Under the pieces are notes generated by a model. That model saw only the letters and a program-made list of their open reading frames with translations, was not told where the DNA came from and ran no database searches. Positions 26,166 to 33,895 of a stretch of DNA of 48,605 nucleotides are shown piece after piece. A program made the translations under genes and the position numbers. Each line of letters starts with the position of its first letter. Position 1 is the first letter of the stretch. The stretch is from DTU078 sp002397345 (lineage in GTDB: Bacteria; Bacillota; Clostridia; Oscillospirales; CAG-272). The stretch lies in NCBI GenBank assembly GCA_937875545.1, contig CALLYE010000042.1, positions 1 through 48,605 on the forward strand, in the 5' to 3' direction.

Positions 26166-28069
26166 GATATATTTTCCTCCAATTCTTTCAGTTCTCCAAA
26201 CCGCGCACCGGCTGCGGCTTCCGCGACAATCGGTACATCAAACTTCGGGAATGACCGCGCTTCCATACATTCCTTGATAAATACTACCGCTTCACGCAAT
26301 TTATCCTCCGGCACCTCGAACACGAGTTCGTCGTGGATTTGTAATAACGGCAATAACCACGGACGCTCTGGTAATCCTGCAATAATCTTACCGAGTGCCA
26401 GCTTAAGTATATCCGCCGCGGTGCCTTGTATCGGCGTGTTCAGTGCGCAGCGTTCGGCGAACGTCCGCTTTCCCCAGTCCTGCGAGGTTATATCTGGCAG
26501 ATACCGCCGCCGACCGAGTGCGGTTTCGGAGTATCGGGTAACCGAAGCGCGGCGTTTGGTTTTCTCCTGCCACTCGGCGAGCTTCGGGTAACCGGCTTTA
26601 AGGTTCAATATTATTTGATCGCATTCGGGCAGAGACTTATCCACGCCCGCCTTGAGCTTGAGCGTGCGCTGCAGTCCGCGCGGAAACAAGCCATAAAATG
26701 TACCGAAGTTCACATTTTTCGCGATGGTTCTTTGCTCTTTGTCGTGCTTGCCCGCGCCGAATATGAAGGTCGCGGTTTGGTCGTGTATATCTCCACCGGT
26801 GCGGTAGGTCTCAAGCATCCGCTCATCCCGGCAGAAGTACGCACCGACGCGGAGTTCTATTTGCGAGAAGTCCAGCGATAATAGAACCTTACCCTCGGGC
26901 GCTGTGATAAAGTTCCGCACACCGATATCCTCCGCACCGGTGCGGGGCATGTTTTGCAAATTTGGATTTCTCGCCGCGAACCTGCCCGTCTCTGTGGCGA
27001 GTGGCAGTAAATCCGCATGAATCCTGCCTGTTACGGGGTTGATATGCCGCATATATCCATCGATGTAGGTTGATTTTATCTTACCCCAGCGGCGGTATTC
27101 CTGCACGAGCTTGAACAGCGGCACAAGTTCCGGTCGGTTTTCGGCGCACCATTCAGAGAGCAGGACTAGCGCTTCATCATCCATTGCTTCCTGATACTTC
27201 GAGGTAGTTTTAAGGACTGGCAGGCCGAGGTCTTTATACAGATATTGTTTAAACGCCGATGTACCGGCATTGGCTCCGATGTTTACATCGCCAATTATTA
27301 ACGCTATCTTGCGACGCAGTTCTTCGAGCTTATTATCACACTCGATTGCCTTAGTCGTCATAAGCTCCGTGTCGGTCAATATTCCGTTGTACTTCATCAG
27401 CCCACAATATATAGCGGTGGGGGATTCGACCTGCTCGGTTATGTACCTGTGTCTCGGCATCCACTTGTCGAACCAACCGTTGAAAAGGTGGTACAGCCGT
27501 AGTGTATAATCGGAGTCGGCGCAGGCATAGCGCACGGTTTCGTAATCGGAGGGGTCGAGTTCATCGAAAAACCTGTCGCCGGTCACCTCGGCGAAGGTCG
27601 GGAGCTCGGTGTCAAACAGCTCCGGCACGAGAGTTTTCAGCCCGCTGTCGGCGAGCGTGCGGAAGGTATAGCAGTTCTTGAGCGTAAGCTGCGCCGCGGC
27701 GATGGTGTCATAGCACGGTGGCTGCAGAATTATTCCGCGTGCGTAGAGAAACATAGATTCGAACGCAAGATTATGTGCGATCTTTATGATATCGGAGCTT
27801 GTGAAAAAGTGTTCCGCGAGCCAGCCCCACAGCTCGGCCGGGTTTTCGGCGCTGCGTCCGGTTTTATGAGCGAGCGGCACATATACGGCGTCGCTCTCGG
27901 AAACGGAAAAGCTGATACTGACGATGTGTGATTTGTGCGCGTCGAGCGCGGCTTTCGGGTCGCTGCGATATTGTTCGTCCGGCGCGGTCTCGATGTCGAA
28001 CGCGACTGCATTCGCTCCGGATAAATACCGGCGCAGTTCGTCGGTTTTATATATTGTCCTGTATGGCAT
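26162..28069 (-). CDS. Phage DNA polymerase, family A
   Basis: The 635-residue polymerase has an N-terminal 3'-5' exonuclease domain with AVAFDIETAP near residue 20 and AHNLAFESMFLY. The polymerase domain carries motif A (KVLLSLDFSQIELRVGAYF) near 395, motif B (RTIAKNVNFGTFYGLFPRG) near 450 and motif C (LLQIHDELVFEVPED) near 595. All catalytic aspartates are present, so it appears active. It replicates the phage genome with the primase/helicase. The ATG has an AAAGGAG site after a strong intergenic hairpin. Confidence 0.96.
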   Translation of the reverse strand: MPYRTIYKTDELRRYLSGANAVAFDIETAPDEQYRSDPKAALDAHKSHIVSISFSVSESDAVYVPLAHKTGRSAENPAELWGWLAEHFFTSSDIIKIAHNLAFESMFLYARGIILQPPCYDTIAAAQLTLKNCYTFRTLADSGLKTLVPELFDTELPTFAEVTGDRFFDELDPSDYETVRYACADSDYTLRLYHLFNGWFDKWMPRHRYITEQVESPTAIYCGLMKYNGILTDTELMTTKAIECDNKLEELRRKIALIIGDVNIGANAGTSAFKQYLYKDLGLPVLKTTSKYQEAMDDEALVLLSEWCAENRPELVPLFKLVQEYRRWGKIKSTYIDGYMRHINPVTGRIHADLLPLATETGRFAARNPNLQNMPRTGAEDIGVRNFITAPEGKVLLSLDFSQIELRVGAYFCRDERMLETYRTGGDIHDQTATFIFGAGKHDKEQRTIAKNVNFGTFYGLFPRGLQRTLKLKAGVDKSLPECDQIILNLKAGYPKLAEWQEKTKRRASVTRYSETALGRRRYLPDITSQDWGKRTFAERCALNTPIQGTAADILKLALGKIIAGLPERPWLLPLLQIHDELVFEVPEDKLREAVVFIKECMEARSFPKFDVPIVAEAAAGARFGELKELEENIS

Positions 28070-28096
28070 GGTGCGCTCCTTTCGCTATTCGGCGTA

Positions 28097-28127
28097 CCTG
28101 TCCCGCAGCATAGATCCGCGGGACAGG
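28097..28127 (-). promoter_or_regulatory. Strong intergenic hairpin upstream of the DNA polymerase gene
   Basis: A perfect ten-base inverted repeat (CCTGTCCCGC and GCGGGACAGG, loop of 11) lies in the 71-base gap between the ssDNA-binding candidate and the DNA polymerase gene. No U-tract follows on the minus strand, so it is not a standard terminator. It could protect or process the mRNA, or reduce downstream expression. Confidence 0.45.
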
Positions 28128-28140
28128 CGGCCAGTTTTAT

Positions 28141-28899
28141 TTATCTTCCCAGAGGTTCGATTACCTCTCCGGTTTCGCTGTCATATTCGATATGGCCGGT
28201 TGAACCGATTTCATTATCGAAACTGACCTTGCGGCTGAACTCCTTTACTTGTTCGCTCAGCGCGTCGATGAGCGGCTGCTCGCCGTTGGTAAGCGTCCGA
28301 TCGAGCGCGAACTGCGCCTGCGAATAGAGCACGCCGCCCTGGTTCGTCGCTTTCCGCAGCGAGAAGCGGGTAATCACGCTGTTTGACTTTCTGCCCTTTG
28401 AGAGCAAGCGCTTTATGTACTTGGTAAATTCCTTCAGGCTTCCGGTCGGCAGCGAGAGCAGCATCGGGAACACCTCGCCCTCTCGGAGCAGATAGATGCG
28501 CCGCCGGTTTTTGCAGGCTTTCGAGCCGTTCTCGCCCGTACCGAACCGGTTGTACGGGCAGTTTTTGCATTCGCCGCCGGGGTCGCCTTCACCGGTCACG
28601 CCGTCGAAACTTCCGCAGTCCGGCGGGTTATTTCCGCCAGTATACTTAGTTTTGTAATATGCAAGCAGCGGGTGATGGTGGAGGATTACAGCCGAGAGTT
28701 CCTTCAAAGTGTCGGCTTCGTCCCCCTCGCCGGGGACTTCGAACACGGTGCTCCCGCCCGAGGGAATCTTAATTCGCTCGAAAGTGAGGTCGAGCCCATC
28801 AAGTTCGCTTGCGAGCATGGCTCCGAAGTCGGAGTTCGCGAGCGTCATGAATCCGGACGGCTGAGACGGGGTTACCGATGTTTCTTTCTTGGTTGCCAT
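28141..28899 (-). CDS. Conserved phage replication-module protein with a Cys cluster
   Basis: The 252-residue protein lies between the helicase region and DNA polymerase, the slot often held by a single-strand DNA-binding protein. It has a central Cys cluster (PDCGSF, GGECKNCPYNRFG, SKACKNRRRIYLL) suited to zinc or an iron-sulphur cluster, and a beta-rich C-terminal half with SLPTGSLKEFTKYIKRLL and an acidic end (GHIEYDSETGEVIEPLGR). I do not recognise a named domain. A DNA-binding role is inferred from context only. Confidence 0.6.
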   Translation of the reverse strand: MATKKETSVTPSQPSGFMTLANSDFGAMLASELDGLDLTFERIKIPSGGSTVFEVPGEGDEADTLKELSAVILHHHPLLAYYKTKYTGGNNPPDCGSFDGVTGEGDPGGECKNCPYNRFGTGENGSKACKNRRRIYLLREGEVFPMLLSLPTGSLKEFTKYIKRLLSKGRKSNSVITRFSLRKATNQGGVLYSQAQFALDRTLTNGEQPLIDALSEQVKEFSRKVSFDNEIGSTGHIEYDSETGEVIEPLGR

Positions 28900-28960
28900 G
28901 ATCGTTATCTCCTTTGATTTTGTATGATTTTTTTTGATTGTTCAGCGCCAACCGGTATAT

Positions 28961-29377
28961 TTACCTGCCCGCGCGTCTGACCGCCACTGTGGTCTTTTCG
29001 AACACGTTCACGAGCCCCTCGAGCCATTCGGGGAGTTTTTCTCCCGAAGCCTCTATTTGCTCCTTGACAAAAGATGAAAGCGAATTGGCGTTCACAGTTT
29101 CGTATACGAGGTCGCCGAAACCGTTTTCCTTCAGTGCGTCGTAGAGTTCATCCTTGACACCTACCGCTGCTGAAGCGCGAGTCTTGGTCGTCAGGCAAAA
29201 CATCGTTCCGGAGCGCGTGAAATTCTGGGTTTCACTCTCAGCCATAAATTCTGAGAGTCGGTAGTCGATATCGTCAATTCTGGCGGTCACGTCTTTGAGC
29301 TGCTCCTCAAGGTCGGATTTTGTGTCGCGCAGAGATTTAAGCTCATCCGCGAGGGTGAAAATTGTGTTGTTATCCAT
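28961..29377 (-). CDS. Phage protein with N-terminal coiled coil
   Basis: The 138-residue protein begins MDNNTIFTLADELKSLRDTK and forms a coiled coil to about residue 50 (DLEEQLKDVTARIDDIDYRL), followed by a compact alpha/beta region (YDALKENGFGDLVYETVNAN) and a C-terminus with VNVFEKTTVAVRRAG. Similar short proteins occur before the ssDNA-binding gene in clostridial phages. The ATG at 29377 is chosen for its AAAGGATG site. Function is unknown. Confidence 0.6.
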   Translation of the reverse strand: MDNNTIFTLADELKSLRDTKSDLEEQLKDVTARIDDIDYRLSEFMAESETQNFTRSGTMFCLTTKTRASAAVGVKDELYDALKENGFGDLVYETVNANSLSSFVKEQIEASGEKLPEWLEGLVNVFEKTTVAVRRAGR

Positions 29378-29390
29378 AAACATCATCCTT

Positions 29391-29900
29391 TCAGTTGTAC
29401 GGATTTCGACCGTGTCGCCAGTTGTCAATGAGCGTTCTGGCGAGGTCGGCTTTGTTATTCAATGCGTCGAGCACCTTTTCGTCCACCGTGCCCCGGGCGG
29501 TCAGGTAGATATATGTGCAGGGATTATGCTGCCTGGCGCGATGGATTCGGGCTTTTGTCTGCTCGAAATTACTCATCGAGTAGTCGAGCGAATAGAATAC
29601 CATTGTGGAGGCGGCGGTAAGTGTGATACCCAGACCCGCTGTGGCGATCTGCCCGACGAACACCGGTACATCCGGGTCCTGCTGGAACTGCGACACCTGC
29701 GTATCGCGGTCACGCACGCCGCCCATAATGAGCGAATAACGCACGTTCTTTTTGTCGAGCAGCCCGCATATGGCGCGCAGCTCCGGCACGAACCGGGCAA
29801 TTATTACGAGCTTGCGGTTTTCCTCGAGTATTGTATCAACGATGTCCTCGAGCACTTTGAGTTTTGCACTGCTGACCTGTTCTACCATCTCCAGTTCCAC
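29391..29900 (-). pseudogene. SNF2-type helicase, C-terminal remnant
   Basis: The 169-residue frame is the second RecA-like domain of a phage SNF2-family helicase: KLKVLEDIVDTILEENRKLV, VIIARFVPELRAICGLL, then VPVFVGQIATAGLGITLTAA and the motif VI region IHRARQHNPCTYIYL. The first RecA domain with Walker A and DEAH motifs is missing. The frame stays open upstream only to about 29951. A possible GTG start exists, but alone this domain should not work as a helicase. It was joined by deletion to an HNH fragment. Confidence 0.8.
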
Positions 29901-30102
29901 TGAGTTTAAAACTGCGCTTGATGCGGGAAGAAAATACGCCGCCGGGCTTATTCATGGGGTTATCTGTGCGGTTGTAATCAGTCATTCGTTGCGAGTTCCA
30001 TTTGTAAAAATGCTCTCTGCAGCAAAAATGGTTTATACGGACTTGGTTTTCCGACCGCTGGAACGCTTTCCCGCAAAAGGTGCATTTCACTGTGACTTTC
30101 GT
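29900..30102 (-). pseudogene. HNH homing endonuclease fragment inserted in the helicase gene
   Basis: A frame starting at ATG 30102 encodes MTKVTVKCTFCGKAFQRSEN, then HFCCREHFYKWNSQRM and NRTDNPMNKPGG. The CxxC pair and FC.REH.YKW pattern are those of the N-terminal zinc finger of intron-type or free-standing HNH endonucleases. The similarity stops after about 55 residues, where the frame (open to 29836) runs out of phase into helicase sequence, so the catalytic HNH part is gone. This indicates an invasion followed by a deletion. Confidence 0.65.
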
Positions 30103-30229
30103 CATCGGAATCACCCTCCATCGGAATAAGACCGAACTTTTCGCATACGAAATTGAATGCGGCAATCTGATGTGCATAGGGCTTTGCTTTGATTGGCATC
30201 GGAAGCAGCGGGATGTTGTAATTTTTCAT
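29978..30229 (-). pseudogene. SNF2-type helicase, N-terminal remnant
   Basis: The start is intact: ATG at 30229, overlapping the previous stop by four bases. The first 37 residues (LPMPIKAKPYAHQIAAFNF, then VCEKFGLIP) match the beginning of phage SNF2-type helicases, including the Q-motif-like HQ. After that the frame continues through the inserted HNH gene and encodes unrelated residues to a stop at 29978. The ATP-binding motifs that should come next are absent. Confidence 0.7.
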
Positions 30230-30423
30230 CTGTCCTTGTCACCTCCTGGCAATTCCGTAATGGAAACGGTGTCAACGGTTTTCCCGGTGAAGATGACAGT
30301 GAGCCTGCGCCGCGGGCCAAACAGCAGCCGCATCAGCCTTTCGCGCAGTCTCAGGCGGCGCACGGTGATTATGCCGCAATCTTCGGGCGCTTCGGTGAGC
30401 AGGATTGAAACATTGTGTCTCAT
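30226..30423 (-). CDS. Small basic phage protein
   Basis: The 65-residue protein (MRHNVSILLTEAPEDCGIIT, then RLRLRERLMRLLFGPRRRLT) is strongly basic in the middle and has no recognisable domain. It has an AAGGAGG site before ATG 30423 and overlaps the helicase start by four bases, which supports real translation. Small proteins of this kind are common in early phage operons; its role is unknown. Confidence 0.6.
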   Translation of the reverse strand: MRHNVSILLTEAPEDCGIITVRRLRLRERLMRLLFGPRRRLTVIFTGKTVDTVSITELPGGDKDR

Positions 30424-30504
30424 ATGAAACCTCCTTCTTAAGAGGTGCGGAATATTTATCCCCTCACTATAAAGAGAAATGGAGGCTGTTTTGTCAGGGT
30501 GATT

Positions 30505-30891
30505 TCACAGATTGTTTACAATGTTTTTTATAGCCGCTTTTATAGACTCCTCAACCGACTGAAAAGCAACGCCTTCAACCGCAGCGATTTCGCGTAGCGA
30601 CAAGCCATCCGCATACATCATCAGCCGCCGCCTCTGAACAGGCGTCAATCGTTTAAGCGACGCGTTCATGCGTTCATTGTCGAGTTTTTGCAAGAAATCC
30701 GTTTCGGGAGTATACTTGTTCCCAAATCTTTCGTTCTCATAATCAAGGTCGTCGAGCGAACGGCAGTGGTATCTCTCTTTTCGGCTGCGGTTATGTTCTT
30801 CACGTCGGGAGGCGATTATGACAGCGCCGAGCTCGTCGCTGACCTCGACCATGGTTACCTCGCCTGTGACGAACTTATACGGGATTTTCAT
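30505..30891 (-). CDS. Phage sigma-70 region 4-like transcription factor
   Basis: The 128-residue protein starts MKIPYKFVTGEVTMVEVSDE, has a basic middle (RREEHNRSRKERYHCRSLDD) and ends in a sigma region 4 helix-turn-helix: LTPVQRRRLMMYADGLSLRE, then IAAVEGVAFQSVEESIKAAI. Such short sigma-like factors are frequent in clostridial prophages. The ATG at 30891 after GGAAAGG is preferred to a longer frame that would read through a hairpin. It is the first recognisable gene of the phage module and may regulate it. Confidence 0.85.
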   Translation of the reverse strand: MKIPYKFVTGEVTMVEVSDELGAVIIASRREEHNRSRKERYHCRSLDDLDYENERFGNKYTPETDFLQKLDNERMNASLKRLTPVQRRRLMMYADGLSLREIAAVEGVAFQSVEESIKAAIKNIVNNL

Positions 30892-30937
30892 TTTGGCCTT
30901 TCCGCCTAACAGCGGGGCGGGCGAAGGACAAAAATAT

Positions 30938-30964
30938 GGCCTGTATACTATCGGTACACAGGCC
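30938..30964 (-). terminator. Hairpin with U-tract upstream of the sigma-like gene
   Basis: GGCCTGTATAC and GTACACAGGCC pair with one mismatch around a five-base loop; on the minus strand the stem is followed by ATATTTTTG. This is a good intrinsic terminator in the leader of the phage sigma-like gene, 47 bases before its start. It could block transcription entering from the RiPP side or act as an attenuator. Confidence 0.55.
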
Positions 30965-30987
30965 TTAAACCTGAAAAATGGGCACAA

Positions 30988-31778
30988 CCGCAGATAAGGG
31001 TACCGATATTACGGCGCGCCGCTGTGTATAGCGGTGTGCAGGCAATATTTGTATCCTCTGCCCTTATTGCAAATCAGGCTTTGAATATTTATTTGTTATA
31101 TTTAAAAACTTTTCCGTAAAAAAATATAGAGCCAGAATAACGGCTCGGATATATCATCCGTCCGTCATCCCGACCCCATATGCGGCAGTCAGTCAAGCGA
31201 TATAAACTACGCTTACCTTATATTATTGCATGAACGCGCTGTTTATTTAATGCGGCTTTGGACACAGCATTAAAGCGCTATGCGGCTATATATCCCTCTG
31301 ACTGCTAATGTCTTAACCAGCCCGCGGTCCCCATTAACTGCGAGTTAGTGTTTTTTTGAATCATAATATTGTATATCATAAGCGTTCCCCTTCTTTTAAC
31401 CCAATCCCATAAAAAAGCATATAGATCTGCATTCGGAAAACGTCCGCAGATCTATATGCTGAAATTGTCTTTCACCGCCGATGAAGTCAGGTATGCGGCC
31501 TATTCCAATATGCTGTCCTTGTCGAATATTGATTTCATCGTTACGGTATCTTATGGGGTCGTCGGTAAATATATGGTATCATATATGCGATAATGTGTCA
31601 AATATTGCTTTTTACGATTTGTCAGCAAAAAAAGGCGAATAAGAAGCGATTAAAAAAGTAAGTCTTATAGAATAGATACAATTATTGCAGTTTAAGGGCG
31701 AAATATGAAATGAACTTGTATATTGTGTCATACGATTTTTAACCTGATATGGGTGTCCATACAAGCACATTATGAAAA
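30988..31778. other. Junction between prophage and RiPP region, no convincing gene
   Basis: About 800 bases show no frame with both a good ribosome site and a recognisable product. A possible minus-strand terminator lies at 31129 to 31146 (GAGCC and GGCTC, followed by TATATTTTTTTAC), and a stronger hairpin lies at 31416 to 31460. Composition shifts toward AT to the right. The right border of the prophage is probably in here, but I could not identify an att site. Confidence 0.4.
31411..31460 (-). terminator. 15-bp perfect inverted repeat with U-tract
   Basis: AGCATATAGATCTGC (31416 to 31430) and its exact complement (31446 to 31460) flank a 15-base loop. On the minus strand the stem is followed by six T residues, which makes it a plausible intrinsic terminator separating the RiPP operon from the prophage. 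It has no gene directly in front of it; it may be a second stop for read-through from the operon or a leftover of a mobile element end. Confidence 0.5.
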
Positions 31779-31809
31779 GGTATTGTCAGATTATTATATC
31801 GACAATACC
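31779..31809 (-). terminator. Terminator-like hairpin after the minus-strand RiPP operon
   Basis: GGTATTGTC and GACAATACC form a perfect nine-base stem with a 13-base loop, 21 bases after the stop of the BtrH-like gene. On the minus strand TTTTC follows. The U-tract is short, but position and orientation fit the end of the operon. Confidence 0.55.
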
Positions 31810-31829
31810 CATAAATTTAATATATTATT

Positions 31830-32840
31830 TTATCTCTTATTATTAAACCAAAACGGTTTCTCCCATTTCATTTCGTCCAAATGCCTTCTTAAACCTTCGG
31901 CGATTTGCGGGAACATGCGCTCTTCTTCATCGCATATCTCTGACAGGTTTTGTTGTATCTTCTTTAAATTATCGTCGTTTTTAGTGATCATATACTTTAT
32001 AAACAGCTTCTCGTTAATATCCGCCATGCTCGCGATCTTTTGCATTGTTTGCTCCATGTCAAAGTCCAAGCGAACGCCGTTCTTTTTGAAAAACGCGGTA
32101 TACCTGACCAGTATATTTTTATGGCCACGAAACAGCGCGAACGGGCGGCTGTCCGTTTGATATTCGTCGTTTGCGATAAGGTCGATCAGATTAATAAATT
32201 TCGGATACAGCTGTGTTCCAAGATATACAGTGACATCGCGCGTACCGTCGATAAAACGCTGTGTATAGCGGCATGCGTCAAGGTATATGTATCCCCAGTC
32301 AACTTCGTAAATCGCATCGACTCGGAGCTTCAAAGTCTCAAGCTCGCAAAATTCTTCGCGGCATGTGACAGCGTTAATAATGTCCCGATACGCGACTTCC
32401 ATAGATTTAAGATGCCTGCTTTTATCCGTCCCGCGCAGGTAAAAGCATTCTTTTTCATCGGAGAAGCCATATACCATATGATGATGAACAAAGTCGCGTT
32501 TCTCGAAAGCGTCAGAGAATGGAAGCCAACGCTCATTTAGGTCGATAAAAATATATTGTTCGTCAAGAATTGTTTCTTTAAGCCATTGTGTTATGTTGTT
32601 TTTTATCTCGTCTGTCTCATGCGTTCGGGAATAGTCGAGCAATATGCATTCGTTGTATTGTGGAGCGATGAAATTTATATATTGCTCGCCGGTCACTTTG
32701 TTTATCGCAAAATGAATCTGCAGATAATTGGAGAATAGATATGGTTCAAAATACGGCGAGCGCGCATGCAGAATGTCTAGCACCTCGCTGCCGGAAGTGT
32801 TCGCGATATTTGTCATCGACAACGGCAATATCTTTACCAT
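31830..32840 (-). CDS. BtrH-like protein, last gene of the minus RiPP operon
   Basis: The 336-residue protein resembles the BtrH N-terminal domain family: KILPLSMTNIANTSGSEVLD, NYLQIHFAINKVTGEQYINF, then the HHHMVYGFSDEKECFYLRGT block and a helical C-terminal half. BtrH of butirosin synthesis transfers an acyl group from an acyl carrier protein, and an acyl carrier domain is encoded two genes upstream. The cysteine usual near the N-terminus of this fold is not seen (GSEVLD instead), so activity is uncertain. The ATG at 32840 follows GAGGTG. A paralogue lies at the right edge of the window. Confidence 0.6.
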   Translation of the reverse strand: MVKILPLSMTNIANTSGSEVLDILHARSPYFEPYLFSNYLQIHFAINKVTGEQYINFIAPQYNECILLDYSRTHETDEIKNNITQWLKETILDEQYIFIDLNERWLPFSDAFEKRDFVHHHMVYGFSDEKECFYLRGTDKSRHLKSMEVAYRDIINAVTCREEFCELETLKLRVDAIYEVDWGYIYLDACRYTQRFIDGTRDVTVYLGTQLYPKFINLIDLIANDEYQTDSRPFALFRGHKNILVRYTAFFKKNGVRLDFDMEQTMQKIASMADINEKLFIKYMITKNDDNLKKIQQNLSEICDEEERMFPQIAEGLRRHLDEMKWEKPFWFNNKR

Positions 32841-32851
32841 ATATTTACACC

Positions 32852-33895
32852 TCACATCATGGTTTCGTTGAACCGGATTTTTTCCTTTTCTTTTACGGAG
32901 AGCATCGAGTCCAGTGTGTTTGACAGCGCACCTTCAAACAGGTATTCGGTGACAGGCTTTGGCCACACATGATATTCATCTGACGCAAGCCCGAACCGGT
33001 TCAACAGCGCCTCGCCGCTTTCGGAGCGAAACGCGTCTGTAAACAGTTCAATTCCATCGCCACCGAACAGCTCGCGCGCGTGGTATACACAGTAGTAAAT
33101 GTAATCCGACACGCCGAGTGAATCGCATTTCTTTTTTAATTCCGATATATCGAGCGGTACATTTTTTACATAATAATATATATCGCAAAAATGGGAGAGC
33201 TGCAATCCTCTTCGGGAAAGTAGGTATATGGAATTGCAATCCTTGTAGTGATGCAGACAGAGCGAGATGAACTCTTCCTCCGGCGGCAGTGTTTTAACTG
33301 CGACGCCTTCGATTTCGCCGCTGACCGTTTGGCTCAGAAAAGCATCCATGTCGGTTTTTACCCGGCTCTCGCCCCACATTATATCGGTGTTGATGTCGAT
33401 GTTAACAAACGGGCAGATTTTGTCGTCCGTCCGCCTGACGAATGCCGCGAGCTGGTGGCTGAACGTTTTTTGGAACACAAGCTCGCGCCTTGTATACGGG
33501 ACGATTTTATCGCCGGAAACACAGCCTTGGATGAACCCTTTTTCGGTCAATGCAGACTTTACATATTCGGCGTCTTTCGGTGAGATCAGTATGTCGATGT
33601 CGCCGGACACCCTGTATGCTGTATTATTGTAGATGCGCTTTGATAGAACCGCTCCTTTTATCACCGCATATTGCGTATTCTCAAGCGCCGCGAAAATGTT
33701 GGAGCATGTTTTGTACCGCCGTTTTACTGCGAGCTTATTCGCCAGCAGCTCAAACCTAGTGGCTTCGTTCGGCGGCAGTTTCGAAAACAGGTATAAGCAG
33801 CCCTGTTTTCGTAAAGTGTCCGTAAACTCGGCATTTTCGACTTCACCGCCACCCGCGAGCGTTCGCAGAGATGCTATTATATCGGCGTTATTCAT
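32852..33895 (-). CDS. NTP_transf_5-type nucleotidyltransferase
   Basis: The 347-residue protein shows the family core: YAVIKGAVLSKRIYNNTAYR then VSGDIDILISPKDAEYV, with the two catalytic aspartates in DIDIL, followed by FSHQLAAFVRRTDDKI and DINTDIMWGE. Related proteins are frequent in lasso-peptide and lanthipeptide clusters together with HPr-kinase-like proteins, where they are thought to add phosphate or nucleotide groups to the peptide. It starts by an ATGA overlap with the ACP-FkbH gene and ends just before the BtrH-like gene. The natural substrate is unknown. Confidence 0.85.
   Translation of the reverse strand: MNNADIIASLRTLAGGGEVENAEFTDTLRKQGCLYLFSKLPPNEATRFELLANKLAVKRRYKTCSNIFAALENTQYAVIKGAVLSKRIYNNTAYRVSGDIDILISPKDAEYVKSALTEKGFIQGCVSGDKIVPYTRRELVFQKTFSHQLAAFVRRTDDKICPFVNIDINTDIMWGESRVKTDMDAFLSQTVSGEIEGVAVKTLPPEEEFISLCLHHYKDCNSIYLLSRRGLQLSHFCDIYYYVKNVPLDISELKKKCDSLGVSDYIYYCVYHARELFGGDGIELFTDAFRSESGEALLNRFGLASDEYHVWPKPVTEYLFEGALSNTLDSMLSVKEKEKIRFNETMM

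Noticed and set aside
31369..31593. 74-codon plus-strand frame in the junction region
   Set aside because: It is formed partly by the arms of the 15-base inverted repeat and has no ribosome site or similarity.
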